Positions 8,262 to 17,670 of a stretch of 64,000 nt of DNA are shown piece after piece. The DNA is from Magnetofaba australis IT-1 (lineage in GTDB: Bacteria; Pseudomonadota; Magnetococcia; Magnetococcales; Magnetococcaceae), in contig NZ_LVJN01000020.1 of assembly GCF_002109495.1 (NCBI RefSeq), positions 790,300 to 854,299 on the forward strand. The letters are read 5' to 3'. Positions within the stretch are counted from its first letter, which is position 1, and each line of letters begins with the position of its first letter. The notes below the pieces were generated by a model, which made no database searches, was not told where the DNA came from, and was given only the letters and a program-made list of their open reading frames with translations. The position numbers were made by a program, and so were the translations under genes.

Positions 8262-9113
8262 ATGTCCAACGCACTGCAAGGGATTTGCACGGAACACGGA
8301 ATGAATCAGGAAATGGGCGCGCACGCTCTGATGGCGCGGCCTTTGGGCGAGATGTCGCGTAAACGGCTGATGCGCCTGATGGCGCGGCTCACCGGCGCGC
8401 AAGGCGGCGGGCGCTACGAGCGGGTGTGCGACATGGCCAGCGCCAGCGGTCAGGAGGCCATCGCCAGTCTGCTGCCGGAGTCGGCGGGTCTGGCCGCGCT
8501 GGGCAGTCGTCATGATCGCGCGCTGTGGGTCTATCTCAACGAACCGGCCCTGTTCCGCAGAGCGGAACAGACGCTGTTGATGGAGATGGCGCGCTACGGC
8601 CAGTTCTGGCGCGGTTACGCTGCGCCGCAAGGGGTGGATGTGGAAGCCAATGCATTGGGACGGATGGGTTTTGAATCACGGGTGGGACGTCTGTTTGAGA
8701 ATGGCGACGCCTATCTGGAGCTGTATGGTCGGCGCGCGGGCGAAGAGGGGGATTGGGTGACGCAGGCGGCGCTCTATCGCAGTAGCGGAAACGGCGCCGA
8801 GCGCGCGCCGGTGCTGGAGGCGGTGATTCTCTATGATGCGCGCAGCGGCATGTTGGAGATCATCGCCATGGCCCCGCCGCGCGCCGAGGTGATCGCCGCG
8901 CTGTTTGCCGAAACGTTGCTGAATGCAAAGCGTGCGTTGGCTCCCTTGTGGCGTCAGCAGGGGATTCGCGACGGCGCTTGGGTCGCCCCGGCGCATCGCG
9001 CCTTTCCGGTGCGCGGCGCCATGGGCTGGTGCGACGAAGAGGGGTGGCGTCCGGTGGATACCCCTGCGGCCCGCGCCGCCAACGAAGCGCGCTGGCGTGC
9101 GCTGGCTCATTGA
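8262..9113 (+). CDS. Hypothetical protein, 283 aa, divergent from the XRE/ImmA pair
   Basis: The protein starts MSNALQGICTEHGMNQEMG and is helical, with no signal peptide, membrane segment or motif I recognise. The ATG at 8262 has GGGAG about 7 nt upstream. It is separated from the XRE gene by the pentamer-rich control region, and a second strong palindrome lies inside its reading frame at 8551-8569. It is therefore the likely regulated target of the XRE/ImmA switch. Codon use resembles neighbouring genes. The start predicted at 8172 would cover the operators and is rejected. Confidence 0.6.
   Translation: MSNALQGICTEHGMNQEMGAHALMARPLGEMSRKRLMRLMARLTGAQGGGRYERVCDMASASGQEAIASLLPESAGLAALGSRHDRALWVYLNEPALFRRAEQTLLMEMARYGQFWRGYAAPQGVDVEANALGRMGFESRVGRLFENGDAYLELYGRRAGEEGDWVTQAALYRSSGNGAERAPVLEAVILYDARSGMLEIIAMAPPRAEVIAALFAETLLNAKRALAPLWRQQGIRDGAWVAPAHRAFPVRGAMGWCDEEGWRPVDTPAARAANEARWRALAH
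8551..8569. promoter_or_regulatory. Intragenic operator-like palindrome
   Basis: TGTTCCGC and GCGGAACA form perfect 8-bp arms around a 3-nt spacer within the hypothetical gene. It shares GTTCCG/CGGAAC half-sites with the palindrome at 8154-8169, differing only in spacer length. Confidence 0.45.
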
Positions 9114-9130
9114 GTTTTTGGGGGATGGCT

Positions 9131-9300
9131 TGGGGATGTTGAAAGATATCGAGGGCTTTGCCCTCGAGCTCCCAACGACCAAACCTTGGGGCGCTGCCCC
9201 AAACCCCGCTGGGTCATAGACCCCAGACCCCGCCTCCGGCCAGCCGGAGGCCAATAGACAGCGCCAACTCGGGCTGCGTCATGCACACATTGGACGCTTG
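9131..9300 (+). repeat. Modular palindromic repeat, copy B
   Basis: It begins GTTGAAAGATATCGAGGGC, with four hairpin modules in series: GAGGGC/GCCCTC, TTGGGGC/GCCCCAA, TGGGTC/GACCCC, and CCTCCGGCCAGCCGGAGG in the slot where other copies have CCGCCGACCAGTCGGCGG. The tail is CAATAGACAGCGC, then GCACACATTGGACGC. It lies head-to-tail with copy C. Confidence 0.8.
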
Positions 9301-9306
9301 GGAAGA

Positions 9307-9543
9307 GGGGATGTTGAAAGATATTGAGGGCTGCGCCCTCAAACTCCCCTCAAACCGTGGGCTCCGCCCACACCCGCTGGGGGCGCGGCCCCCTGACGAT
9401 TCGGCAGGATTGCCGAATCGGACTCGCGCAAGCGAGCCCGAAGGGTGAGGGCCATGGATGGCCCGAATCACCCCGCCGCCGACCAGTCGGCGGCCAATAG
9501 TCAGCGCAAGCCCGGGCTGCGTCACGTACATATTGGACGCTTT
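9307..9543 (+). repeat. Modular palindromic repeat, copy C (with extra module)
   Basis: It has the same order as copy B, with GTGGGC/GCCCAC and GGGGGC/GCCCCC hairpins. A 73-bp module at 9398-9470, itself made of three small palindromes, is inserted before the CCGCCGACCAGTCGGCGG palindrome and tail. Copy F carries the same module inverted. Copy C ends about 20 bp before the umuD start, so it must form part of the umuD leader or promoter region. Confidence 0.8.
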
Positions 9544-9562
9544 TGCGTCGGAGGATCTCCAC

Positions 9563-10003
9563 ATGGCGCAGGTGATTGCGCAAGCTTCTGCGTTACGTGA
9601 GATGTCGCCGCCCCGCGCAACGCCCCTGGTCGGCGCGCGGGTGGCGGCGGGGTTCCCTTCGCCAGCCGATGACTTTCTGGAGGAGGGGCTGGATCTGCAC
9701 AAGCTGCTGGTGCGCAGACCCGCCGCCACCTTCTTTGTGCGCGTCACCGGTGAGTCCATGCGTCAGGCGGGGATTCTGCCCGGCGACATCCTGGTGGTGG
9801 ATCGTTCCGTTGAGCCCGCTGATGGACGTATCGTAATCGCCGTGGTGGATGGCGAATTGACTGTCAAGCGGCTGCGGCGGCGCAGTGGGCGGGTGACGCT
9901 GGAGCCAGAGAATCCGGAGTTCCCGCCGCTGGAGATCACCGAGTCCATGGAGTCGGCGGTGTGGGGCGTGGTGACGGCGTGCATTCACCGTTACGGCGGA
10001 TAA
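9563..10003 (+). CDS. umuD: UmuD-like SOS protein (S24 peptidase)
   Basis: A 146-residue protein. The N-terminal self-cleavage site is Ala29-Gly30 in VAAGFPSPADDF, almost the E. coli UmuD sequence. The catalytic Ser is Ser65 (VTGESM) and the Lys is Lys102 (GELTVKRL). After RecA-stimulated self-cleavage, UmuD' joins UmuC to form DNA polymerase V for translesion synthesis. The ATG at 9563 follows GGAGG; the longer frame from 9458 runs through repeat C. umuC lies downstream on the same strand, but 333 bp away because repeat D sits in between. No classical LexA box is obvious in the short leader. Confidence 0.92.
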   Translation: MAQVIAQASALREMSPPRATPLVGARVAAGFPSPADDFLEEGLDLHKLLVRRPAATFFVRVTGESMRQAGILPGDILVVDRSVEPADGRIVIAVVDGELTVKRLRRRSGRVTLEPENPEFPPLEITESMESAVWGVVTACIHRYGG

Positions 10004-10104
10004 TGGATGGAATAGGCGTTCCGGTAGATTGTGCAAGGCTGCGCAAAACCCGGCAGGTGGCAAAGTCGGACATCTATGGCGAGTCAATACCAAACACTGC
10101 ACAG

Positions 10105-10268
10105 AGTGATAAATGTTTGCGTGATACAGGCCGGGCTGGCGCTGACTATTGGCCGCCGACTGGTCGGCGGCGGGGTCTGGGGTCCGCGACCCCAGCGGGG
10201 TGTGGGGCAGAGCCCCACGGTTTGGTCGTTGGGAGCTCGAGGGCATAGCCCTCGATATCTTTCATTAT
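10105..10268 (-). repeat. Modular palindromic repeat, copy D, between umuD and umuC
   Basis: An inverted, full copy. Read on the minus strand it runs TGAAAGATATCGAGGGC, GTGGGGC/GCCCCAC, TGGGGTC/GACCCCA, CCGCCGACCAGTCGGCGG, then CAATAGTCAGCGC and the tail. It occupies half of the umuD-umuC gap. Confidence 0.8.
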
Positions 10269-10336
10269 CCAAAAACCGAGCATGTCCGATTCTCGGTTTG
10301 ACTTGCTATAGAGGGCGAGCAGCTCGGAGCGGCGTC

Positions 10337-11608
10337 ATGTTTGCGTTGGTGGATTGCAACAACTTCTACGTGTCGTGCGAACGGGCGTTCAATCCGGCGC
10401 TGGAGGGGCGGCCTGTCATCGTCCTGTCCAACAACGACGGCTGTGCGGTGGCGCGCTCCAACGAAGCCAAAGCGCTGGGCATCGGTATGGGCGCGCCGCT
10501 GTTTCAGATTCGCGATATCGTCAAGCGACACGATGTGGCGGTGCTGTCGTCCAACTACGCGCTGTATGGCGATATGTCGGCGCGGGTGATGAGCATATTG
10601 AGCGAGGCGGCGCCTGCGGCGGAGGTCTACTCCATCGACGAGGCGTTTCTGGATCTGCGCGGCATGGATCGCGCGCGTCGGGAGGCGTTTGGCCAGGAAC
10701 TGCGCGCCCGGGTGCGGCGCTGGACCGGCATTCCCGTCTCCATTGGCGTGGCGCCCACCAAGACGCTGGCCAAAATGGCCAACCACTACGCCAAGAAGAC
10801 GCCCGCGCTGGAGGGGGTGTTGGATCTGGAGGATCTGCGTTGGCGCGAGCGGGCGTTGCACAAATTCCCGGTGGGCGAGGTGTGGGGCGTGGGGCGGCGT
10901 CTGAACAAGCGGTTGGAAGCTATGGGTATTCGCACTGCCGCGCAACTGCGCGATGCGCACCCCAAAATGATTCGGCAAAATTTCAATGTGACGCTGGAGC
11001 GCACCGTGCGTGAGTTGGGCGGTCAGTCGGTCATCGCTCTGGAGGAGGCGGCAGCGGCGCGCCAGAGCATCGCAGTGACCCGCACATTCGGTGAAAAGGT
11101 GACCGAATACGCCGCCGTGAGCGAAGCCGTCGCCACCTTTGCGGCGCGGGCGGCGGAGAAACTGCGGCGTCAGAATTTACTGGCCGGGGCGGTGTTGGCG
11201 TTTATCCAGACCAATCGCCATACGCCGCAGGACGCCCAGTACGCCCGCAGCATCACCGTGACTCTGCCCGAGGCGCGTGATGACAGCTATACGGTGCTGA
11301 CGGCGGCGAGGGAAGGGCTGGACGCCATCTGGCGTGACGGTTTTCGCTATCAAAAGGCCGGGGTGATGTTGCTGGGACTGGTTGGCGCGCGGCAGTTCCA
11401 ACGCAGTCTGTTCGCGTCGCCGCCAGTGGCGGGCAGCGCGCAATTGATGGGCGTGATCGACCATCTGAACCAGCGCATGGGGCGCGGCGCGGTGCGCTTT
11501 GGCGCCGAAGGGGTGGCGGCGCAGAGCGGGCAGTGGCGCATGCGTCAGGAGCGGCGTTCGCCCGCCTACACCACGCGCTGGAGCGAACTGCCCTGCGTGG
11601 CGGCTTAG
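10337..11608 (+). CDS. umuC: UmuC, DNA polymerase V catalytic subunit (Y family)
   Basis: A 423-residue protein, close to the 422 of E. coli. It starts [18 protein letters not shown] (first catalytic Asp and the steric-gate region). The second catalytic motif is YSIDEAFLD, followed by the thumb and a C-terminal little-finger and UmuC-type tail. The ATG at 10337 has GGAG upstream; the long in-frame extension to 10031 is repeat sequence. It should act with UmuD' in error-prone translesion synthesis. The stop overlaps the stop of the convergent kinase gene by 4 nt. Confidence 0.93.
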   Translation: MFALVDCNNFYVSCERAFNPALEGRPVIVLSNNDGCAVARSNEAKALGIGMGAPLFQIRDIVKRHDVAVLSSNYALYGDMSARVMSILSEAAPAAEVYSIDEAFLDLRGMDRARREAFGQELRARVRRWTGIPVSIGVAPTKTLAKMANHYAKKTPALEGVLDLEDLRWRERALHKFPVGEVWGVGRRLNKRLEAMGIRTAAQLRDAHPKMIRQNFNVTLERTVRELGGQSVIALEEAAAARQSIAVTRTFGEKVTEYAAVSEAVATFAARAAEKLRRQNLLAGAVLAFIQTNRHTPQDAQYARSITVTLPEARDDSYTVLTAAREGLDAIWRDGFRYQKAGVMLLGLVGARQFQRSLFASPPVAGSAQLMGVIDHLNQRMGRGAVRFGAEGVAAQSGQWRMRQERRSPAYTTRWSELPCVAA

Positions 11609-13587
11609 CTCTCGGCTGCGCGTCTGCCTGGCAACTGCTCCAAAAACGCCAGCAGGTCGCGCTTTTTAATCGGCTTGGTCAGGTGTCCATTGCAGCCTGC
11701 ATCGAGGCTGTGCTGTTCTGAATCGCTCAACGCATGGGCCGAGAGCGCATAGATGGGCGTGGGCGTGCGGCCCATCTCCTGCTCCCAACAGCGAATCTCG
11801 CGCGTGGCGCTATAGCCGTCCATGTTGGGCATCTGCACATCCATCAGCACGATGTCAAACGCGCCGGCGCGCAGCGCATTGACCGCCTCCAGCCCATCGC
11901 GCGCAAATGTGGCGCGATGCGGCGTATTGCTCAGATAGGCGTTCATCAAGGTGATGTTGTCATCGGTATCTTCAGCCACCAGGATGTTTAAGCCATTTTG
12001 TGCGTGTAACTCTTGGTTCGGATGCGCAGTTTGTCCAGGCGCCTCCAAGCGGCTGGCATCCACGACGGGAAACGGCGCTTCGAAGAAAAACTTGCTGCCT
12101 GCGCCCACAACGCTCTCCACCCAGATGCGTCCGTTCATGCGTTCGATGATGTTGCGACAGATGGAGAGTCCCAATCCTGCGCCGCCAAAGCGGCGTGTGA
12201 TGGCGCTATCGGCTTGGGTGAAAGGCTGAAAGATCGCGTCGAGTTTATCCGCCGCAATGCCAATGCCGGTATCGCAGACGCAGAAACGCAGCACGCCCTC
12301 GTCAGCCCGCTCAACGCCAATGCGGATCTCACCCGCAGCGGTGAATTTCAGCGCGTTGCCGGTCAAATTGATCAACAACTGACGCAAGCGCGAGTCGTCG
12401 CCATGCACCCACTGCGGCGCGAGCGGATCAATATCAATAATTAATGCGATGCCACGCTCTTGAGCGGGCATTTCAAAAATTCCCCCCACGCTGCGCACCA
12501 GACACTCCAATTGAAAGGGGTGCGCAGAAAGCTCGATCTGTCCCGATTCGATGCGGCTCATGTCCAATACATCGTCAATCAAACTGAGTAGACCATCGCA
12601 AGCGTGATTGAGCGTCTCCAGGTAGCGTTTGCGATTCATGCCGTCATGGCTTTCCGCCAACAGTTCGCCCATGCCGGTAATAACGTGAATGGGGGTGCGA
12701 ATTTCATGGCTCATGGCGGCAAGGAATTGATCTTTGGCGCGGTTGGCGGCCTCCGCCTCCTGGTGCGCGCTGCGCAGCGCCGTCATGCGCTTGCGGTCGC
12801 GTTGGCGCATGGCTTCTTCAACTGACAGGCCGCGTAAGCGTCTGCGATAGCCAAAAACCAGGCTGGCAAAGCCCAACGCCAGGAACGCCCCATGGGAGGC
12901 GATCAGGGTATGGTCGATGGAGCGTTCTTCAGCAAAAAATGGCGCCATGGGCACCGCCACGCCGATGCCGCCGCGTACATCGCCCACTTTATAACCCTGA
13001 AACGCGTGGCACTTCAGGCAGCCGGGCTTGGCGATCATGGGGCGAATCAGGCGCAGATGAGGCGCGCCATCAAAGTTGCTCAACTCCATGGCTTCCTGGG
13101 AACCCTGTTCAAAGGCTTGCAGCGCGCGCGTCTCCCAGGAATCGGGCGCATTGTTGGGGTTGAGAGGCTTCAGGCTGACGATGCGCCCCTGCGCTCCATA
13201 GAGGCCGGGAAATTGCTCCATCATCTGGCGCAGCATATAGGCGGGATTCATCAGTGTGAGTTGGGTTCCGTCAGGTTTGACGATATCCCGGTCCGGCACA
13301 TGGGACAGGTAGGGGTTGGGCGGCGTCTGTTTGGTGGCGGGCACATAGACGCCGCCATGGCGCGTGGCCCAGCGGCGGAACGCCAGATCCTTATCAAAAG
13401 TGGCGCGCGCGGTGTTGATCGCCATGGTGATGACGTGGGTGCGGGTGGTGTGGAGATTCCAGGCCAATGAAACTGACAAGATCGCTGACCAGCCGAAAGC
13501 ATAAAGAAGAAATTGTCGCTTGGAGGCGCGTTTGCGATGCTTAAGATCCACGGCTCCTCTCCCTGTTTGAAGAAGGACGTTGATCAT
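11605..13587 (-). CDS. Hybrid histidine kinase with periplasmic c-heme sensor
   Basis: About 660 residues. An N-terminal membrane helix is followed by a periplasmic DUF3365/Tll0287-like domain with one CXXCH motif (GCLKCHAF, near residue 190) and a second membrane helix. Then come HisKA ([18 protein letters not shown]), HATPase_c ([22 protein letters not shown]) and a C-terminal receiver ([11 protein letters not shown]). It probably senses redox state or a gas through a covalently bound heme. No separate response regulator is adjacent. The start is uncertain: the ATG at 13587 lacks a good ribosome binding site, and the frame is open to 13683. Confidence 0.85.
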   Translation of the reverse strand: MINVLLQTGRGAVDLKHRKRASKRQFLLYAFGWSAILSVSLAWNLHTTRTHVITMAINTARATFDKDLAFRRWATRHGGVYVPATKQTPPNPYLSHVPDRDIVKPDGTQLTLMNPAYMLRQMMEQFPGLYGAQGRIVSLKPLNPNNAPDSWETRALQAFEQGSQEAMELSNFDGAPHLRLIRPMIAKPGCLKCHAFQGYKVGDVRGGIGVAVPMAPFFAEERSIDHTLIASHGAFLALGFASLVFGYRRRLRGLSVEEAMRQRDRKRMTALRSAHQEAEAANRAKDQFLAAMSHEIRTPIHVITGMGELLAESHDGMNRKRYLETLNHACDGLLSLIDDVLDMSRIESGQIELSAHPFQLECLVRSVGGIFEMPAQERGIALIIDIDPLAPQWVHGDDSRLRQLLINLTGNALKFTAAGEIRIGVERADEGVLRFCVCDTGIGIAADKLDAIFQPFTQADSAITRRFGGAGLGLSICRNIIERMNGRIWVESVVGAGSKFFFEAPFPVVDASRLEAPGQTAHPNQELHAQNGLNILVAEDTDDNITLMNAYLSNTPHRATFARDGLEAVNALRAGAFDIVLMDVQMPNMDGYSATREIRCWEQEMGRTPTPIYALSAHALSDSEQHSLDAGCNGHLTKPIKKRDLLAFLEQLPGRRAAES

Positions 13588-13754
13588 CGCGAATGCAGCA
13601 CGATGGGGTAAAATAAGCGTGAAGTTCTCTTCTGGTCCGCCGTACAGCGCAATTCTGCGCAACGAGCAGTGAAAATAAACCAATCTGAAACGATAAACTT
13701 TGTTACTTTACGATACGGGAATTGGAATGAAGGGTCCAGCAGGGAGTTGCTGCA

Positions 13755-14468
13755 ATGAACAATTTCTTCAAAGGCGTGGTGGTTGGGGCGGCGTTGCCTG
13801 CGTTGTGCGCTGTGACGTTCGCTGCAGTGGTGTTGCGCTATCCTCACGGGCCCGCGCAGTGGTTGACCGTGGATGATGAGCCGGTTTCGGCGCAGTGGGT
13901 GGTGCTGATGGGCGGCGCTTTATGGCAGGGAGCGGGGCATCGGCTTGATGAGTTGCTGCAGCAAGGCTGGGCGGACAATGCCCTGGTGCTGGGCGATCCG
14001 CCGGAAACATTTTTCTCCGTTGTGCAATCCCTGTGCGCAGAGTGCCGCATCGCCCCCGAACAGGTGGTGTTTCTGCCCTCGCACAACACGCGCTCGGACG
14101 CTCAGGCGGTGCGTGCGTTTTTTCAAAACCGCCCACCGCGACGACTGCTGGTGGTAACCAATCCCTACCATGCGCGCCGTACGCGCTTGGCGTTGACGCA
14201 GGCGTTAGCGGCATGGGATGTGGACATACGCGTTACCCATGACAAAACGTATCGCAATCTACTGCCTCCGGAACAGGCGTGGTGGCGCCATTCAGCGACC
14301 GCAGCAATGGTGCTGATGGAGTACGTGAAGATAATTGGTTTGGCGTGGCCGTTTCATGACTCCCCATCCTTGGACGCGCCGGAACAGCGGCGGGCACGGG
14401 GATTGGGCGAGAAAGTGGCGCTGCATATGCATGGAGTCTATGTGAGCGCAAAAAACCCTGTCAGTTAG
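13755..14468 (+). CDS. DUF218 / YdcF-ElyC-like protein
   Basis: A 237-residue protein with an N-terminal membrane anchor (VVVGAALPALCAVTFAAVVL), then a DUF218 fold: strand VVLMGGALWQG, LVLGDPPET, the NTRSDAQAVRAFF region, and the LLVVTNPYHARRTRLAL motif typical of the family. DUF218 proteins (YdcF, ElyC, SanA) act in envelope processes; the exact reaction is unclear. It is divergent from the heme kinase across a 167-bp gap that must hold both promoters. Confidence 0.75.
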   Translation: MNNFFKGVVVGAALPALCAVTFAAVVLRYPHGPAQWLTVDDEPVSAQWVVLMGGALWQGAGHRLDELLQQGWADNALVLGDPPETFFSVVQSLCAECRIAPEQVVFLPSHNTRSDAQAVRAFFQNRPPRRLLVVTNPYHARRTRLALTQALAAWDVDIRVTHDKTYRNLLPPEQAWWRHSATAAMVLMEYVKIIGLAWPFHDSPSLDAPEQRRARGLGEKVALHMHGVYVSAKNPVS

Positions 14469-14595
14469 TCGGATTTTCTCCGCCTGGGTAATCGCTGCTA
14501 ACGATTGCGTGGGAAATCATGGTAAAACTAAATGCCAGACTTGGTTTTGGCATGAATATTATCAAAAACTGATCAGCATAAAAATGAGGCGGCAC

Positions 14596-16926
14596 ATGCA
14601 GTGGTTGTCAGACCAATCCATCTCGGTGCGTATTATGGCCCTGGTGGGCGTTATTGGCACATTGTGCATGTTGGTCATGGGCGCGGCGCTGCTCAACCGC
14701 ATGGAGAGCGATCTGGTTGAACAGAACTACGACGCGCTCTCGGAGATGGCGTTTAGCGCCAAAATTGGCTTGGAAAATCTGATGCTCAATGGCGCGCGCG
14801 CCAAAACCCATCGGTTTATCGATCAGCTCAAATCCCATAGCGGCTACCGTATTCTCAGGCGCGACGGCAGCGAAGCCTTCAGCGCCAGCCACGATAAAGT
14901 CTCGCTCAATCCCCAGGCTGAAGAGGCCATGCAACTGGCTTTCAGCACCGGTCTGCGCCAGGAGTACCGATCGGAAACCCCCGGAGAGCGCCACTGGGGC
15001 TTCTTGATCCCCATTCACAACGGCAACGAGTGCGAAGAGTGCCATGGCGTTCAGGATGAGTTGCGCGGCGTCTTCTATCTGACGCGCAGCTTGGATGATG
15101 TGGATGCGCGCGTGAGAAATGCGCGGATGATCGTGGCGGTGGTGACCACGCTGGCCATTGTGCTGTTTACCGTGCTGCTGTGGTCGGTGATGCGCCGCCA
15201 TTTGAAGGCCCCGCTGAGCGATCTGAAGCGGGCGGTGGTTTCCATCAGTGAAGGGCATCTGACCACCCGTATGGATGAACTGACCACCCGTGACGAAGTG
15301 GCCATGATCATCCATGGCGTCAATGAGATGGCCGCGCGATTGATGCAGATGATCCGCCTGATCCATCTGCAGAGCGCCTCGCTGGATGCGGCGATCTCCG
15401 AGTTGCAGGAGGCCAAGAACGAACTGCTGCATGAGTCCGAGGAGAACAGCCAGTTGACCCAGCGGGTAGTGGACGCCAACCGGCTGGCGCGCGAGGGGAT
15501 GACGCGGATTAATGACGCCACGCATTCGGCCAACCAGGAGGTGCGCGCCATCTTCGAGGAGACCGAGTCGCTCTCCGATGCGGTGCAGAGCGTGACCCAG
15601 AGCACCGAGGAGGTCAATGGCGTGGTGGCCACCACCAGTCAGGCCGCCGAGCAGATTCAGAATCTGGTGTCGGGCGTATCCCATGATGTGGAGCAGGTGG
15701 CCAACGCCACCCGCGAGCTGCGCGATCTGGTCAGTGGTCTACAGGCGGCGCAGGATGCGGTGAGCGAACTCTCCCGCGACGCCTCCGATCAATCCGACCG
15801 CGCGCGGGAGTTGACCGAGCAGACCAATGCCGTGATGCAGCGTCTGAGCGGCTCGGCGGCGGAGATCGGCAAGGTGGTGAAGATGATTCAGCACATCGCC
15901 GAGGAGACCAGCATGCTGGCGCTCAACGCCTCCATCGAAGCCGCTGGCGCGGGAGAGGCGGGCAAAGGATTTGCGGTGGTGGCCAATGAGGTGAAGGAGT
16001 TGGCTTCGCAAACCGCCGACGCCACCAAGATGATCACCAAGTATGTTGAGGAGATCCGCAGCGGCGCCCAGGACGCTTCCCAGGCGACCGAGCAGACCGG
16101 CGTGGTGATCGCCGGGCTCAATACAGTCAATAAAGAGATTAATGAAGGGATGACCGAGCAGAATGAACTGCAGGCGCAGGTGACCCGCTCCATGGACGCC
16201 TCGGTGGCGGGCAGCGGCTTGCTCAGCGAGCGTATGGAGCAGTTGGCGGGCGCCTCATCCCAGGTGGTGGAGGCGGCGGAACAGGCGAGCGCCTATACCG
16301 CGAATATCGCCAACAAGAGCACCGAAGCCTCCAAGAGCGCGGTGCGGGTGGCCAGCCGCAATCAGGAGCTCAAAGAGACCTTTGCCGCCACCATTGTCAC
16401 AGCGCGTGAGGCCGCTGACGCCACGGGCGACGCGGATGCGAAAATTCGCGAGATCTACGACAACAATCTGCTGATGATCAGCTCCATTCGTCATATGGGG
16501 CTGCTGATTGAGACGACCGCAACTGCGGGTGACAAGCTCAACAGCGCCAGCGCCAACCTGGATGTGGGGGCGCTGCCGTTCAGCATTCGCGAACTCAAGG
16601 AGGCGCACCTGCGCTGGCTGCGTCGTCTGGAGCAGATGATTCATGGCGAAATTGAAGCCATGGATCTGAATCAGCTGAGTGATCACCAGAAGTGCGATCT
16701 GGGGCGCTGGTACTATGGTTCAGGCAGTGAAGCGTATGGCGACTCGCCGCTGTTCCAGAAACTCGGCGCTGTGCATCAACGGGTGCATGAGGTGGGCCGC
16801 GAGACCTGGGCGTTGGCCGATGCGGGCGATCATGACGGCGCGGTTCGCAGCATCGATCGTTTGCGCGGGGTGAAAGACGAACTGTTCGATCTGCTCGACG
16901 AGTTGTTCCTGGACGCGGGCAAGTAA
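14596..16926 (+). CDS. Methyl-accepting chemotaxis protein with c-heme sensor and CZB domain
   Basis: About 776 residues. A transmembrane helix is followed by a periplasmic domain of about 160 residues with one CXXCH (CEECH, near 146-150), a second helix, HAMP, and a long MA signalling domain with hairpin tip EETSMLALNASIEAAGAGEAG. The C-terminal CZB domain has its HQKCDLGRWYYG motif and outer His residues for zinc. CZB domains bind zinc and modulate chemoreceptor output. The heme motif suggests redox or oxygen taxis. The ATG at 14596 has GAGG 8 nt upstream; the longer frame from 14509 lacks support. A terminator follows. Confidence 0.92.
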   Translation: MQWLSDQSISVRIMALVGVIGTLCMLVMGAALLNRMESDLVEQNYDALSEMAFSAKIGLENLMLNGARAKTHRFIDQLKSHSGYRILRRDGSEAFSASHDKVSLNPQAEEAMQLAFSTGLRQEYRSETPGERHWGFLIPIHNGNECEECHGVQDELRGVFYLTRSLDDVDARVRNARMIVAVVTTLAIVLFTVLLWSVMRRHLKAPLSDLKRAVVSISEGHLTTRMDELTTRDEVAMIIHGVNEMAARLMQMIRLIHLQSASLDAAISELQEAKNELLHESEENSQLTQRVVDANRLAREGMTRINDATHSANQEVRAIFEETESLSDAVQSVTQSTEEVNGVVATTSQAAEQIQNLVSGVSHDVEQVANATRELRDLVSGLQAAQDAVSELSRDASDQSDRARELTEQTNAVMQRLSGSAAEIGKVVKMIQHIAEETSMLALNASIEAAGAGEAGKGFAVVANEVKELASQTADATKMITKYVEEIRSGAQDASQATEQTGVVIAGLNTVNKEINEGMTEQNELQAQVTRSMDASVAGSGLLSERMEQLAGASSQVVEAAEQASAYTANIANKSTEASKSAVRVASRNQELKETFAATIVTAREAADATGDADAKIREIYDNNLLMISSIRHMGLLIETTATAGDKLNSASANLDVGALPFSIRELKEAHLRWLRRLEQMIHGEIEAMDLNQLSDHQKCDLGRWYYGSGSEAYGDSPLFQKLGAVHQRVHEVGRETWALADAGDHDGAVRSIDRLRGVKDELFDLLDELFLDAGK

Positions 16927-16981
16927 ACGTCGCGCATGCGCCGCCTTAACGCGTTGCAAGGCGCGTCTGGGCGCAGACAAT

Positions 16982-17017
16982 AAAAAAAGGGTCAGCACAT
17001 AAAGGCTGACCCTTTTT
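16982..17017. terminator. Bidirectional rho-independent terminator
   Basis: AAAAAGGGTCAGC pairs with GCTGACCCTTTTT around an 8-nt loop, flanked by A and T runs. It can terminate both the chemoreceptor gene and the minus-strand tRNA-Asn. Confidence 0.9.
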
Positions 17018-17023
17018 CTGTAT

Positions 17024-17099
17024 TGGCTCCCCAGCGCGGACTCGAACCACGGACAGGGTGATTAACAGTCACCTGCTCTACCAACTGAGCTACTGGGGA
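17024..17099 (-). tRNA. tRNA-Asn (GTT)
   Basis: Full cloverleaf on the minus strand: acceptor TCCCCAG with CTGGGGA, D arm GCTCAGTTGGTAGAGC, anticodon loop CTGTTAA with anticodon GTT, T arm GTGGTTCGAGTCCGC (one mismatch-tolerant pair) and encoded CCA. 76 nt, with a terminator immediately downstream. Confidence 0.95.
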
Positions 17100-17380
17100 A
17101 CAGGAGATCCGCTACAGACCCGCGAATATACTGAGCCCTTTTCGGTGGGTCAAGGCTTTTGTGAAAAAAAACGCACGCTGTGTCACGCGGGTATGGCGAT
17201 CAGGCCAAAACAGCGTAAAATAGCGTCCCGCAGGACGCCATGCGCTTACGTTCAGGGGCGGGCGCCGATCTTCGGCTGTCGGCGAGCCGGGCGTTGTGGG
17301 CACAGAGAAAAGTCCGGGGAATTTGCACGGTCCGCTGAGGACAGACAAGAGTGGCCAACGCAGGCCTGCAAACGCAGATG

Positions 17381-17670
17381 TCAGCGCGAAACGGTGATCT
17401 GGAAGAAGGTGTCCAAACGCGAGAGTTGCAGGATGTCCAAAAACGCCGGATTGGCGCAATTGATCTCCATCTTTGCGTTTGGGAAGCACTCTTTAATGAT
17501 CAACAAAGATCCGATGCCGATGCTGTCCAGATAGCTCATGCGATTCAAATCAATCACCACCTGGTTGGGCTGGGTATAGTGCTGAGTTGCGACTTGATGC
17601 GGCCAAAGTCCGTAATGGAGAGCTTGTCCAGATAGATATGTAGAGCGCCTTGCTCTTCGGAAATCTCCAT
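17381..17670 (-). pseudogene. STAS-domain protein, frameshifted
   Basis: Two minus-strand frames together give one STAS (anti-anti-sigma) domain of about 96 residues. From the ATG at 17670 the first frame reads MEISEEQGALHIYLDKLSIT and then FGRIKSQLSTI, and stops at 17554. The second frame continues in homologous order with NQVVIDLNRMSYLDSIGIGS (the conserved strand with the phosphorylatable Ser) to 17381. Joining them needs a -1 shift between about 17557 and 17590, as if one base were lost. It could be a pseudogene, a sequencing error or, less likely, programmed frameshifting, since no classical slippery heptamer is seen. A single longer frame to 17713 exists but its N-terminus is not STAS-like. 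Confidence 0.7.

Noticed and set aside
9398-9470. Possible CRISPR array from the short palindromes in repeats B and C
   Set aside because: The units are not regularly spaced, and are not identical direct repeats with unique spacers; no cas gene is present.
10031-10336. In-frame N-terminal extension of umuC to 10031
   Set aside because: The extension is translated repeat D; UmuC homology and a GGAG site fix the start at 10337.
17058-17534. 158-codon plus-strand frame
   Set aside because: It overlaps the tRNA-Asn and the STAS gene on the other strand and has no recognisable domain.
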